From assembly GCA_964635015.1 (NCBI GenBank), contig CAZWMS010000003.1, positions 5,222 through 69,221 on the forward strand: 64,000 nt of DNA, in the 5' to 3' direction. A program made the translations under genes and the position numbers. This DNA comes from CAJWPI01 sp964635015 (GTDB lineage Bacteria; Pseudomonadota; Gammaproteobacteria; Magnimaribacterales; Magnimaribacteraceae). Shown here one piece after another: positions 44,814 through 54,395 of the stretch. How positions within the stretch are numbered: the first letter of the stretch is position 1; the number at the start of each line of letters is the position of its first letter. The notes under the pieces are model-generated. The model had not been told where the DNA came from. It searched no databases and saw only the letters and a list, made by a program, of their open reading frames with translations.

Positions 44814-45824
44814 ATGTTTAACTTTCTACTGCCTTTTTTTCTTTTTTTTCCAGACTCTCTTATTAAATTATTTTTTAATTTACCTAAATCAAACAATCTG
44901 AATATAGATCCTAAGCAGTGGATCCTGTGCAAAATAAGTCCAGCTGAAATACTTGGAGGTCCAGGAAGAAATGCTAAAGATGTTCGTAAGTCTATAGAAT
45001 CTTTTTCAGGAAAAACAAAACTTCCTGATACAGAGAAGGTAGATAGCAGAGATCATAGTCTTATAAATGAGAACAAGACCATAAGGGTTAGAGAGTATTT
45101 TTTAAAGGATGGTATGAAAACTGAAAAGGCTATTATGTATATTCATGGTGGCGGTTGGTCAGTTTGCAGTATTGATACACATGATCAGCTTTGCAGGTTT
45201 TTTTGCACTTCATTAAAAATGAAAATTTTCTCAGTAGATTATAGGCTTGCACCAGAAAATAAATATCCTTTGCCATTAAACGACTGTTCTTACGCTTGGA
45301 ACTGGCTATGTACTAACGCTAAGAAATTAAATATTAGCACTCAATACCTGTCTATAGCTGGAGATAGTGCAGGTGGTCATTTAGCTACAACCCTTTGTCA
45401 TAAACTAATAAATGAAAAATACCAAAATTTACCTCACTCACAACTTTTGATATGCCCTGTTATCGAGCCATTTTCTAACAATCTTTCTTACGAGAAGTTT
45501 AAAGAAGGTTATTACCTAACCAAGAAAGCCATGGATTGGTTTAGTGAAAATTACATCCCTAAAGATCATAATAGAAAAGATTATTATTTATGGCCTCTTA
45601 AAGCTTTTGAGTGGAAAAAAATGCCCGCTACCTTAATAGTGTCTTCTGGATTTGATGTTTTGAGAGATGAAGCCCAGGATTACTTTCATAAATTAAAAAA
45701 AGAAGGAGTTCAAGTTATTCATAAGTTTTATGAAGACTCTATTCACGATTTCCCTATGTTTTCATATTTACCTAAGCCCAGGAAATATACTCTAGAATTA
45801 TTAAATATTTTCAAATCTCTCTAA
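44814..45824 (+). CDS. Alpha/beta hydrolase, HSL-like esterase (Abhydrolase_3)
   Basis: Hormone-sensitive-lipase-type esterase. The oxyanion motif YIHGGGW (about 107-113), the nucleophile elbow GDSAGGHLA, and the acid/base residues in SGFDVLRDEAQ and DSIHDFPM form the triad. YRLAPENKYP is another HSL signature. The N-terminal hydrophobic stretch (FLLPFFLFFPDSLIKLFF) may be the cap or a membrane-contact helix. Natural substrate unknown; short acyl esters are usual. Confidence 0.9.
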   Translation: MFNFLLPFFLFFPDSLIKLFFNLPKSNNLNIDPKQWILCKISPAEILGGPGRNAKDVRKSIESFSGKTKLPDTEKVDSRDHSLINENKTIRVREYFLKDGMKTEKAIMYIHGGGWSVCSIDTHDQLCRFFCTSLKMKIFSVDYRLAPENKYPLPLNDCSYAWNWLCTNAKKLNISTQYLSIAGDSAGGHLATTLCHKLINEKYQNLPHSQLLICPVIEPFSNNLSYEKFKEGYYLTKKAMDWFSENYIPKDHNRKDYYLWPLKAFEWKKMPATLIVSSGFDVLRDEAQDYFHKLKKEGVQVIHKFYEDSIHDFPMFSYLPKPRKYTLELLNIFKSL

Positions 45825-45840
45825 AACAGAAGCCTAAATC

Positions 45841-47454
45841 ATGACTGAACTTCTCGAAATAAATAATCTTGATGTTAGTTTTTTGAATAAAGGAGAGAAT
45901 TTTAGAGCAGTAGATTCTGTTTCATTTTCTATTGAAGAAGGCAAGACAATGGCTTTGGTAGGAGAGTCAGGTTCAGGAAAATCTGTCACTGCACTATCTA
46001 TACTTCAGCTATTACCATATCCCTTAGCAAGCCATAGCTCTAGATCTTCAGTAAAGATAAAAGGAAAAGAAATATTAGGAATTGAAAGTAAGAAATTAAG
46101 AGATATTAGAGGAAATTCAGTTTCTATGATTTTTCAAGAGCCAATGACTTCTTTGAATCCTTTTCAAAAAATAAACACCCAGATAAAGGAGTCACTTATT
46201 GTCCATAATAAAACACCAAAGATTGAAGCTAATTTAGTTTCTTTATCTCTTTTAGAAATGGTAAAAATTTTAAATCCAAAAATAGTTTTAAATTCCTACC
46301 CTCACCAATTATCTGGAGGGCAAAGGCAGCGTGTAATGATAGCCATGGCTTTAGTTAACAAACCAAAATTACTTATAGCTGATGAACCAACTACTGCCCT
46401 AGATGTTACTGTTGAAAAAAAATTACTAGAACTTTTATTAGATCTCCAAAAGACATTAGGAATGTCTATTCTTTTTATAACTCACGATCTTAATATAGTC
46501 AAAAAATTTGCTGAAAATGTATGTGTAATGAAAGAGGGAGTTATAGTAGAGAGAGGCAAAGTAGAGCAAGTATTTAAGTTTCCCGAACATCCATATACAA
46601 AAAAATTATTAGATTCCATCCCTAAGTCTAAAAAAATTGTAAAGACCGAGGCAAATATTCTTCTTGAAGCAAAGGGTATAAATATTAAATACATTTACAA
46701 GAGAAAATTTATTCCACGAAAGAAGTTTTATCAACACGCAGTAAAAAACATGGATATAAAAATATTTTCGGGTTCTACTACGGGATTAATAGGAGAATCT
46801 GGATCGGGGAAGTCTTCATTGGCCAAGGCTTTAGTTGGTTTAGAAAATAGCAAAGGGAAAATAATCTTTAGAAATACAGACCTTGGTGAATTATCTTTTA
46901 ATGAAAAGAAGTCTGTAAAAAAGGATTTACAAATAGTTTTTCAAGATCCATTTGGATCTTTATCTCCAAGAATGACAATTTCAGAAATTATAGGTGAGGG
47001 GTTAAAGGTCCACTATCCAGACTTAGACAGCGACCAAAGAAATTTTAGAATTTTAAAGGCTCTACAAGAAGTAGAGATTCCCCGTCCATTCATTAATCGT
47101 TTTCCGCACGAATTATCAGGTGGTCAAAGACAGAGAATAGCTTTAGCTAGAGCTATAATTTTAAAACCTAAGCTTATAATCTTAGACGAACCTACTTCTG
47201 CTTTAGATGTCTCCATTCAAATACAGATTATTAATTTACTATTAGAACTCCAGAAGAAATTTGGTTTGTCTTATTTATGTATAAGTCATGATCTAAGGGT
47301 AATTAGAGCACTGTCAGATTTTGTTTATGTAATGAAAGAGGGAAAAGTCTTAGAACACGGATATACTGACGAGGTATTTGGAGACCCTAAGAATATTTAT
47401 ACAAAGGAGCTATTATCTGCAGTAACTGTCTTCAATACTGTCTCTGATTTATAA
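45841..47454 (+). CDS. yejF: YejF-like double ATP-binding protein of a peptide ABC importer
   Basis: Two fused ABC ATPase halves, each of the oligopeptide/nickel (OppD/OppF) type. Half 1: Walker A GESGSGKS (about 39-46), signature LSGGQRQRV, Walker B LLIADEPTTALD. Half 2: GESGSGKSSLAK, LSGGQRQRI, LIILDEPTSALD. The 537-aa fusion is the YejF arrangement. The usual partners (binding protein YejA, permeases YejB/YejE) are not adjacent, so it is an orphan here and must pair with distant genes. Follows the esterase by 16 bp and precedes ilvD by 10 bp. Confidence 0.88.
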   Translation: MTELLEINNLDVSFLNKGENFRAVDSVSFSIEEGKTMALVGESGSGKSVTALSILQLLPYPLASHSSRSSVKIKGKEILGIESKKLRDIRGNSVSMIFQEPMTSLNPFQKINTQIKESLIVHNKTPKIEANLVSLSLLEMVKILNPKIVLNSYPHQLSGGQRQRVMIAMALVNKPKLLIADEPTTALDVTVEKKLLELLLDLQKTLGMSILFITHDLNIVKKFAENVCVMKEGVIVERGKVEQVFKFPEHPYTKKLLDSIPKSKKIVKTEANILLEAKGINIKYIYKRKFIPRKKFYQHAVKNMDIKIFSGSTTGLIGESGSGKSSLAKALVGLENSKGKIIFRNTDLGELSFNEKKSVKKDLQIVFQDPFGSLSPRMTISEIIGEGLKVHYPDLDSDQRNFRILKALQEVEIPRPFINRFPHELSGGQRQRIALARAIILKPKLIILDEPTSALDVSIQIQIINLLLELQKKFGLSYLCISHDLRVIRALSDFVYVMKEGKVLEHGYTDEVFGDPKNIYTKELLSAVTVFNTVSDL

Positions 47455-47464
47455 TCTCATTGTT

Positions 47465-49129
47465 ATGACAGATCAAAAGAGGAAATATTCATCTTTAATT
47501 GTTGATGGTGTTGAGCAGGCCCCCTCAAGAGCTATGCTAAGGGCTGTAGGTTTTACTGATGAAGATTTTAAAAAACCTCAGGTTGGAATTGCTTCGACTT
47601 GGAGCATGGTTACACCATGTAATATGCATATTGATAAGTTAGCAGAAGCATCTGCCAAAGGTTCTGATGAAACAGGTTGTAAATCTGTAATTTTTAATAC
47701 CATTACCGTTTCTGATGGAATTTCAATGGGTACAAAAGGTATGCGTTATTCATTAGTTTCAAGGGAAGTTATAGCAGACTCAATAGAAACTGTAGTGGAA
47801 GGACAGGGTTTTGATGGATTATTGACTATTGGAGGGTGTGATAAGAACATGCCAGGATGCCTTATGGCTATAGCAAGACTTAATAGACCTGCAATTTTTG
47901 TTTATGGAGGCAGTATAAAACCAGGAGAGAATAGAACAGATGTAGTGTCTGTCTTTGAGGCAGTGGGCTCGCATTCTTCAGGAATAATCTCCGATAAAGA
48001 ACTTCTAGAAATAGAGTCAAAGGCCATTCCCGGTCCTGGTTCCTGTGGTGGGATGTATACAGCAAATACTATGGCAGCAGCCATAGAGGCATTAGGTATG
48101 AGTTTACCAGGAAGTTCTGCTCAAGAAGCAGTTTCTAAAGAGAAGATTAAAGATTCATTAGAAGCTGGGAAGGCTTTAAGTAATTTAATTGAGAAACAAA
48201 TTAATCCGAGAGAAATTATGACAAAGGAGGCTTTTGAAAATGCTATTACTGTAGTTATAGCTTTGGGAGGTTCAACAAATGCAGTTTTACATCTTCTGGG
48301 AATAGCCCACGAAACAAAAGTGAGCCTTAATCTAGAAGACTTTAATAGAATAGGTAAAAAGGTCCCAGTTTTAGCTGACTTAAGACCTAACGGCAATTAT
48401 TTAGTGTCTGAATTAATTTCAATAGGTGGAATAACGCCATTAATGAAGATCCTTATGAGGGAAGGCTTATTACACGGAGAAGCTCTTACTGTTACCGGCT
48501 TGACTTTGGAACAAAACCTAAAGGATGTTAAGGACTATCCGAGAGACCAGAAAATTATAAAACCTTTTAATAGACCAGTTAAATCTGACAGCCATTTAAG
48601 AATTCTTTATGGCAATCTTGCTCCTGAAGGAGCTGTGGCTAAAATAACGGGAAGGGAAGGAACCTTTTTTAAAGGCACAGCAAGACCATTTAATTCAGAA
48701 GAAGAGGCCATGGATGCCATTCTCAAGGGGAGAATAAAGGAAGGCGATGTTGTTATTATACGCTATGAAGGACCAAAAGGAGGACCAGGAATGAGGGAAA
48801 TGTTGAGTCCAACTTCAGCCATTTCTGGTAAAAGATTGTCTGATAAAGTAGCCCTTCTTACAGATGGAAGGTTTTCTGGAGGATCACATGGCTTTGTTGT
48901 AGGTCATGTTTCACCTGAGGCCTATTTAGGAGGTCCATTGGCCTTAGTTGAGAATGGAGATGCAATTCATATTGATGCTGAAAAGAATGAAATAAACCTG
49001 ATTATAGAAGAGGATGTATTACAAAAAAGAAAGAAAAAATGGATAAAACCAAAGGCAGAAAATAAGGGAGTGTTAGCTAAGTATTGTAAAAGTGTTGGAT
49101 CTGCTTCAAAAGGAGCTGTCACAGTTTAG
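47465..49129 (+). CDS. ilvD: Dihydroxy-acid dehydratase
   Basis: Third step of valine/isoleucine synthesis. Iron-sulphur cysteines are seen in TPCNMHID, GGCDKNMPGC and GPGSCGGMYTANTM. GSTNAVLHLLGIA, RYEGPKGGPGMREM and LTDGRFSGGSHGFVVGH are family motifs. At 554 aa it belongs to the shorter class (E. coli 616 aa), often carrying a 2Fe-2S cluster. Works with ilvI-ilvH-ilvC at 58.9-62.2 kb; ilvE is not in the window. Confidence 0.97.
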   Translation: MTDQKRKYSSLIVDGVEQAPSRAMLRAVGFTDEDFKKPQVGIASTWSMVTPCNMHIDKLAEASAKGSDETGCKSVIFNTITVSDGISMGTKGMRYSLVSREVIADSIETVVEGQGFDGLLTIGGCDKNMPGCLMAIARLNRPAIFVYGGSIKPGENRTDVVSVFEAVGSHSSGIISDKELLEIESKAIPGPGSCGGMYTANTMAAAIEALGMSLPGSSAQEAVSKEKIKDSLEAGKALSNLIEKQINPREIMTKEAFENAITVVIALGGSTNAVLHLLGIAHETKVSLNLEDFNRIGKKVPVLADLRPNGNYLVSELISIGGITPLMKILMREGLLHGEALTVTGLTLEQNLKDVKDYPRDQKIIKPFNRPVKSDSHLRILYGNLAPEGAVAKITGREGTFFKGTARPFNSEEEAMDAILKGRIKEGDVVIIRYEGPKGGPGMREMLSPTSAISGKRLSDKVALLTDGRFSGGSHGFVVGHVSPEAYLGGPLALVENGDAIHIDAEKNEINLIIEEDVLQKRKKKWIKPKAENKGVLAKYCKSVGSASKGAVTV

Positions 49130-49250
49130 AGTAATTTTTTACTTTTTAGCTTGAAAAAACTTATTGACTCCCCATAATAGATTTATAAAGAATAATTATC
49201 CTTTGAATCATTTCACAAAGAAAACCCTCCAATTAGCTTAAGAATAACCA

Positions 49251-49571
49251 ATGGCAGTAATCACTCTCACAGATGAGAATTTTGAAGAAGAGGTAGTGTC
49301 TTGTGATGTACCGGTTTTAGTAGATTATTGGGCCGAATGGTGTGGTCCTTGTAAGATGGTAGGGCCTCTAGTTGAAGAACTTGCAGAAGAATTTTCAGAA
49401 AAGTTGAAGGTAGGGAAGTTAGATGTGGATCAAAATAAGCTATCAGCTGCTAGGCAAAATGTCATGAGTATCCCAACTTTATTGATATTCAAGGAAGGAA
49501 GTGTGGTTGCACAAAAGGTTGGTGCACTAAGTAAATCTCAGTTAACTGATTTTATCGAATCTAATATCTAG
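49251..49571 (+). CDS. trxA: Thioredoxin
   Basis: WAEWCGPCKM (Cys31/Cys34) is the redox site; the cis-Pro lies in MSIPTLLIFKEG. At 106 aa it is a single thioredoxin fold in the cytoplasm. It precedes rho, the common trxA-rho order. Upstream, TTGACT (49164-49169) and TATAAA (49184-49189) may form a promoter, though the 14-bp spacing is short. Confidence 0.97.
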   Translation: MAVITLTDENFEEEVVSCDVPVLVDYWAEWCGPCKMVGPLVEELAEEFSEKLKVGKLDVDQNKLSAARQNVMSIPTLLIFKEGSVVAQKVGALSKSQLTDFIESNI

Positions 49572-49668
49572 GAAAATAAATCACTAGACGTCATCATTGA
49601 AGGGTGATAAATTTAAATAAGCATCTTATCAGAAGCTAACTCCTGTCTCTGAGAAATAATAAATTATT

Positions 49669-50928
49669 ATGAATCTATCCGAATTAAAAACTATGCCAGT
49701 TGAGGAATTAATTTCTCTAGGGGAAGAATGTGGTATAGAAAACTCCTCTCGTTCAAAGCGTCAAAATATTATATTTAATATTTTAAAAACAAAGTCAAAA
49801 GAAGGAGAAGATATTGAAGGAGGGGGAGTATTGGAGATACTTCAAGATGGTTTTGGTTTCCTAAGATCGCCAGATTCTTCATATTTAGCAGGCCCTGACG
49901 ATATTTACGTTTCACCTAGTCAGATCAGGAGGTTTGGTTTGAGAACTGGAGATACTATACAGGGAAAGATAAGACCTCCAAAAGAAGGTGAAAGGTATTT
50001 TGCTATTTTGAAGATAGAAGAAATCAACTTTGAACAACCTGAAAAATCAAAAAATAAAGTTTCCTTTACTAACCTAACACCCCTATTCCCAGATCAGAGA
50101 ATGGTATTTGAATCTGGTTCAGGAAGCACAGAAGATTTGTCTTCTAGAGTTATAGATTTAACAGCTCCAACAGGTAAAGGACAAAGATCATTAATTGTAT
50201 CTCCACCTAAAGCAGGCAAAACACTTTTACTCCAGAGTATAGCTCATTCTGTAGAAAAAAATAATCCTGAGTGCAAGGTTATAGTTCTATTAGTAGACGA
50301 GAGACCAGAGGAAGTAACAGAAATGATTCGTTCTGTTAAAGGTGAAGTTGTAGCCAGTACATTTGATGAACCTCCTACACGACATGTACAAGTTGCAGAC
50401 ATGGTAATAAATAAAGCTAAAAGGTTAGTTGAACATAAAGAAGATGTTGTAATTCTTTTGGATTCTATAACTAGACTAGCAAGAGCCTATAATTCAACCC
50501 AGGCAGCCTCTGGAAAAATCTTGACCGGTGGGGTAGATGCTAATGCTTTACAAAAGCCAAAAAGGTTCTTTGGGGCAGCAAGAAATATTGAAGGAGGGGG
50601 AAGCCTTACTATCATCGCAACCGCCTTAATAGATACTGGTTCTAGGATGGATGAAGTAATTTTTGAAGAATTTAAGGGTACTGGTAATTCTGAAATTAAC
50701 CTAGATAGGAAAATAGCTGAAAAGAGAGTATTTCCTGCTATTAATATTAGAAAAACTGGAACAAGAAGAGAGGATTTATTAACTTCAGATTCTGAATTAC
50801 GTCACATTACAATTCTGAGAAAATTGTTAAATGAAATGGAAGATACTGCTGCTATGGAGTGGGTTCTAGACAAGTTGAAAGACTTTAAAACTAACGCTGA
50901 GTTCTTTGAATCAATGAAACGCAAATAA
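49669..50928 (+). CDS. rho: Transcription termination factor Rho
   Basis: Hexameric RNA helicase. The N-terminus MNLSELKTMPVEELISLGEE, the RNA-binding cold-shock domain GGGVLEILQDGFGFLRSPDS (about 50-70), Walker A PPKAGKTLLLQ (about 178-188), LLVDERPEEVTEM, and the Q/R-loops SITRLARAYN, GGVDANAL are all present. At 419 aa it matches E. coli (419). A leader of about 97 bp separates it from trxA; the gene's stop abuts the convergent small membrane-protein gene. Confidence 0.98.
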   Translation: MNLSELKTMPVEELISLGEECGIENSSRSKRQNIIFNILKTKSKEGEDIEGGGVLEILQDGFGFLRSPDSSYLAGPDDIYVSPSQIRRFGLRTGDTIQGKIRPPKEGERYFAILKIEEINFEQPEKSKNKVSFTNLTPLFPDQRMVFESGSGSTEDLSSRVIDLTAPTGKGQRSLIVSPPKAGKTLLLQSIAHSVEKNNPECKVIVLLVDERPEEVTEMIRSVKGEVVASTFDEPPTRHVQVADMVINKAKRLVEHKEDVVILLDSITRLARAYNSTQAASGKILTGGVDANALQKPKRFFGAARNIEGGGSLTIIATALIDTGSRMDEVIFEEFKGTGNSEINLDRKIAEKRVFPAINIRKTGTRREDLLTSDSELRHITILRKLLNEMEDTAAMEWVLDKLKDFKTNAEFFESMKRK

Positions 50929-51192
50929 TCACTCCTTCTCATTAAGAACTTGCTTTTTTCCCTTATTGTTGGCTTTAAATATTGTTGAAATTATCTTCTC
51001 CAGGAAACCTAAGAACACAACTAAAAGAACTGTAAGAAAGGCTATTAAACTGATCACTATTTGACTAGTTAATTCAAATTCCTTATTAAAGAACTTAACA
51101 GGAAAAGGCTCAAATAGAAATTGAATATCGTAAGTTAAAAGAACTACAGCAGCACTCATTATAATGCTGAATAGGAATACTCTATATTTCAT
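50929..51192 (-). CDS. Small protein with two membrane helices
   Basis: Unrecognised 87-aa protein. Two hydrophobic segments (about 5-21, VFLFSIIMSAAVVLLTY, and 44-66, QIVISLIAFLTVLLVVFLGF) with a short polar loop, and a basic C-terminal tail (KANNKGKKQVLNEKE). Likely inner membrane. It overlaps the rsmD 3' end by 11 bp, so it is probably expressed with rsmD. No function is claimed. Confidence 0.7.
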   Translation of the reverse strand: MKYRVFLFSIIMSAAVVLLTYDIQFLFEPFPVKFFNKEFELTSQIVISLIAFLTVLLVVFLGFLEKIISTIFKANNKGKKQVLNEKE

Positions 51193-51757
51193 CTTTTCTA
51201 TACAAATTAAAAATTGTTTGACCTGTCACTTTACCCTTAATCATATTTAATCCAGTAAAGTTTTCTTCTTCTATTAGATCTTTCTCATACTCAGCATAGA
51301 CAAGAGAATTTTTTATTAATATCTTCTGCTTGTCTAAAAGAATACAGGCTCGATTAATTAAATTCTTTCTAAAAGGAGGGTCTAAAAAAACTATATCAAG
51401 AGAATTTTTGATTTCTTTTTTAAGGTCCTTTTTCAATGAATCTGCATTAATTACTTTTGCTTTTTTTTCTAAACTTAAAATATTTAGATTCTTTTGAATG
51501 CATTCGCAGAGGTCTTTATTTTTTTCGACAAAAAAAACAAACTCTGCTCCTCTAGATAAGGCCTCTAGACCTATAACTCCTGTGCCTGCGAACATATCAA
51601 GGCATTTAGCCTTTTGGATATCATGCATTAACCAATTAAAAAGTGTTTCTCTAGTCTTATTAGAAGTTGGCCTTATAAATTTGTTTGGAATAAATTGAAT
51701 TTTGAAGCCTTTGAAGTTTCCTCCTATTATTTTTACGTGTGGCTGTCTTTTTCTCAT
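51182..51757 (-). CDS. rsmD: 16S rRNA (guanine-966-N2)-methyltransferase
   Basis: SAM methyltransferase modifying G966 in the 30S subunit. FIRPTSNKTRETLFNWL, LDMFAGTGVIGLEALSRGA (SAM site, about 54-72) and the catalytic DPPF in DIVFLDPPFRKNL are the RsmD pattern. At 191 aa it is typical. Usual neighbours ftsY and coaD are not adjacent here. Confidence 0.95.
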   Translation of the reverse strand: MRKRQPHVKIIGGNFKGFKIQFIPNKFIRPTSNKTRETLFNWLMHDIQKAKCLDMFAGTGVIGLEALSRGAEFVFFVEKNKDLCECIQKNLNILSLEKKAKVINADSLKKDLKKEIKNSLDIVFLDPPFRKNLINRACILLDKQKILIKNSLVYAEYEKDLIEEENFTGLNMIKGKVTGQTIFNLYRKDEI

Positions 51758-51855
51758 TAAATATTTTTATATAAGACATACAATATAAACTAATTGGCTA
51801 GAAAGTAATGACTAGACATGATAGTTTGCTCATCCTATAACCACTGTCCCTTAAT

Positions 51856-51869
51856 TAAAGACGTCTTTA
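51856..51869. promoter_or_regulatory. 14-bp palindrome at the promoter of the DUF5916-type gene
   Basis: TAAAGAC-GTCTTTA is a perfect palindrome directly before a possible -10 (TATAAC, 51870-51875) and 31 bp before the ATG at 51901. A regulator bound here would cover the -35 to -10 spacer, as a repressor does. Confidence 0.35.
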
Positions 51870-51900
51870 TATAACTATTTTTTAAAAGCCTAAAGAAAAA

Positions 51901-54198
51901 ATGACAAGAGATTTCCTAAATCTTATTAAAGTTAATTTATTTTTTTTGATTCTTCTTAGTTCATTCAATATTTATTCTTTTTCCATAGATGGGATTCTTG
52001 ATGAAGAAGAATGGAAAGAAGCAAGAAAAGTTTCTGACTTTCTTGAAGTTGCTCCTTTTACTCTAAAAGAAACAAAATATAAAACTGAAGTATTAATTTA
52101 TGAAAATGAAGAAGGCATTTTCTTAGGTTTTAAAAGTTTCCAACCAAAAGCAACTATGAGAGTTCAAAGTCATGAAAGGGATGCTTGGAATACAAATGCT
52201 GACAGGGTTGGAACAATAATTGATTTTGATGGAGACAGTTTAACTGCTTACGAATTCTCTGTATCTTTGGGAGACTCATTGAGAGATGTAATTTTTAGAA
52301 ATGAAAACGATCAAAAAGCTGACTGGGACGCTGATTGGAGTGCTAAAACTAGTTCTTACAATACCTATTGGATAGCTGAAATCCATATACCATGGTCGAT
52401 CGTTCCTATGAAAGCCCAAGAAGGAGAATATAGGAAAGTAAAATTAGGTTTCTTCAGACAATCAATGGCAGAAGGAAAGGTTTATTCAACAATTAGATCA
52501 AATCCTATGAGACAGCGGTTTTTATCATTACTGGATGACTTTACATTAAAGAATCACTCCTCTTCCAAGTTAGTTTTCTTTCCTTACTTAACTTTAAGCG
52601 AAGATAGAATTTCAGGAGATATGGAAAACAAAGTAGGGGCAGAATTATTTTGGAAAATAGATTCATCAAGACAATTAAATATTACAGCTAATCCAGACTT
52701 TGGTCAGATTGAAAGTGATGATGTAGTTGTTAACTTTTCTGCTATGGAGACATATTACTCCGATAAACGCCCTTTCTTTTCAGAAAATCAAACTATGTTT
52801 GATGTTTCAGGTTACAGGTTCTTTTATGTTGTTAACACTAGAAGGATTGGTGGGTCGCCAGATTACGATTGCTCAAAATATTTTCCAGATGTTGAAGATG
52901 AATGCAATTTAAGAAAAAAAGGTAATAATGATATAGATTTAGCTTTTAGATACACCCATCAGGGAGAGGGTTTTGATACTGGAATTTTAGGAGCTTTTGA
53001 AGCTGATGAAGACTTTAGTAAAGGTAAAGACTTTTTAGCTGCTAGATTTAGAACTAAGTGGAAAGATTTTTCTATAGGATATTTAGGTACTTATGTAGAC
53101 AGTCCCTTTTTTAATAGAGAAGCAAAAGTTCATTCAATTGATTTTGACTATCTTCACTCTCAATCCTTTAGGCTTACAGGAATTCTTCTCAATTCTATTG
53201 TTAATAGTGAAGAAGGGAAAGGTCTCAGGTTAGGAATGGAAAGCATGCCACAAAAGAATATATCTCATTATTTAGGCTTTTATTATTTTGATGATGATTT
53301 GGATATAAATGATATGGGGTATTTAGCAAGAAATGGATGGATGCTCTTAGGGGGCCGTTCATCGTTTAGGGTGACTGACTTTGAAGAAGAATCTCCTTTT
53401 ATGAGAAGGGAATACACAATTCAATATGGTGGAGATAGTAATACTAGGGGAGATGTAGAACCTTCAAGAATAAGATTAGAAATAGAAAATTACTTTAAAA
53501 ATACTTCAGAAGTAGAGGCAGGAATTTTTTATAGAAACAAAGGTAAAGACACTATGGTAACTAGGAATTATGAATTTGCACCCTATGTATCTATGCCTGA
53601 GGGATATGGAGTAAGTCTTGAATATAATAGCCCTAGAGCCGCTAAAAGGACTTATGGTTTCCATTTATCTTATGGTAAAGGAGATAATCATCTTGCCAGT
53701 CTTGATAGGATTAGTAAATTTTCTATTAATTATGGTTTATACCCTGCGGATAATTTAAATATAGACTTTAAATATAGTCATGAGGATGAAGCTCAATGGC
53801 TTAATTGGATATCAGAAAATAAACTGGCAACTTTTGATAAAAAACAAAGGACAACAAATGTTTCTTTAAAATGGTTTAAAACTAATAAGCATGAGTTAAG
53901 AGTAAAAGCACAGATGGTAGCTTTTACAGCAAGAAAACCACAACCATATCTTGCAACTTTTAATGGCAAGTTGATCAAGTCAAATCATCAAGTTTCTCCA
54001 TTTACCTTAAGTGAACTGGCTTTCCAGGTTCGATATCGATACGAGATTATGCCTCTTGCCTATTTCTATTTAGTTTATACAAAAGGAGGAAAGATCTTTG
54101 AAGAGGATGAGGAAGATAATTTAAAAGAAATCTACAAACGTCCCTGGAACGACCCATCTGGCGACATGTTCACTATGAAGTTAAGGTACAAATTTTAA
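51901..54198 (+). CDS. DUF5916-type outer-membrane protein with a CBM9-like N-terminal domain
   Basis: A signal peptide (LFFLILLSSFNIYSF) precedes a CBM9-like beta sandwich (about 25-195: IDGILDEEEWKEA, LGFKSFQP, WIAEIHIPWSIVPM). A long beta-strand-rich region follows, opening with NITANPDFGQIESDDVVVNF and YYSDKRPFFSENQ, the most conserved block of the family. The end, FTMKLRYKF, has the terminal aromatic of outer-membrane barrels. At 765 aa it is full size. Members often lie near peptidases and TonB receptors in marine bacteria; substrate unknown. Its stop overlaps the convergent gene by 4 bp. Confidence 0.85.
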   Translation: MTRDFLNLIKVNLFFLILLSSFNIYSFSIDGILDEEEWKEARKVSDFLEVAPFTLKETKYKTEVLIYENEEGIFLGFKSFQPKATMRVQSHERDAWNTNADRVGTIIDFDGDSLTAYEFSVSLGDSLRDVIFRNENDQKADWDADWSAKTSSYNTYWIAEIHIPWSIVPMKAQEGEYRKVKLGFFRQSMAEGKVYSTIRSNPMRQRFLSLLDDFTLKNHSSSKLVFFPYLTLSEDRISGDMENKVGAELFWKIDSSRQLNITANPDFGQIESDDVVVNFSAMETYYSDKRPFFSENQTMFDVSGYRFFYVVNTRRIGGSPDYDCSKYFPDVEDECNLRKKGNNDIDLAFRYTHQGEGFDTGILGAFEADEDFSKGKDFLAARFRTKWKDFSIGYLGTYVDSPFFNREAKVHSIDFDYLHSQSFRLTGILLNSIVNSEEGKGLRLGMESMPQKNISHYLGFYYFDDDLDINDMGYLARNGWMLLGGRSSFRVTDFEEESPFMRREYTIQYGGDSNTRGDVEPSRIRLEIENYFKNTSEVEAGIFYRNKGKDTMVTRNYEFAPYVSMPEGYGVSLEYNSPRAAKRTYGFHLSYGKGDNHLASLDRISKFSINYGLYPADNLNIDFKYSHEDEAQWLNWISENKLATFDKKQRTTNVSLKWFKTNKHELRVKAQMVAFTARKPQPYLATFNGKLIKSNHQVSPFTLSELAFQVRYRYEIMPLAYFYLVYTKGGKIFEEDEEDNLKEIYKRPWNDPSGDMFTMKLRYKF

Positions 54199-54395
54199 TT
54201 TAAGTGCTCCTTGGAGCAGTACCATAACTCCTTTTTCTCTAAAGCCTCTGATTTAGGCAAATTAAGTCCACAGGCTTCGCATTTAACCATTTCCATAGAC
54301 TTAGTTTTAATTATTTTTTTAGAAGACTTAGCTAATAATTTATTTAAAAAGTAAATTAGTGCTATAAAGCTAAAAAGAAGAAGTGTTTGGATCAC
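54195..54395 (-). CDS. PP0621-like small membrane/zinc-ribbon protein
   Basis: 66 aa. One N-terminal membrane helix (IQTLLLFSFIALIYFLNKLL) is followed by a basic stretch and a zinc-binding knuckle, VKCEACGLNLPKSEAL...WYCSKEHLN (CxxC...CxxxH). This layout matches the short PP0621-like proteins encoded near bamD/rluD in gammaproteobacteria. Function unknown. It overlaps the bamD stop by 4 bp. Confidence 0.75.
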   Translation of the reverse strand: MIQTLLLFSFIALIYFLNKLLAKSSKKIIKTKSMEMVKCEACGLNLPKSEALEKKELWYCSKEHLN

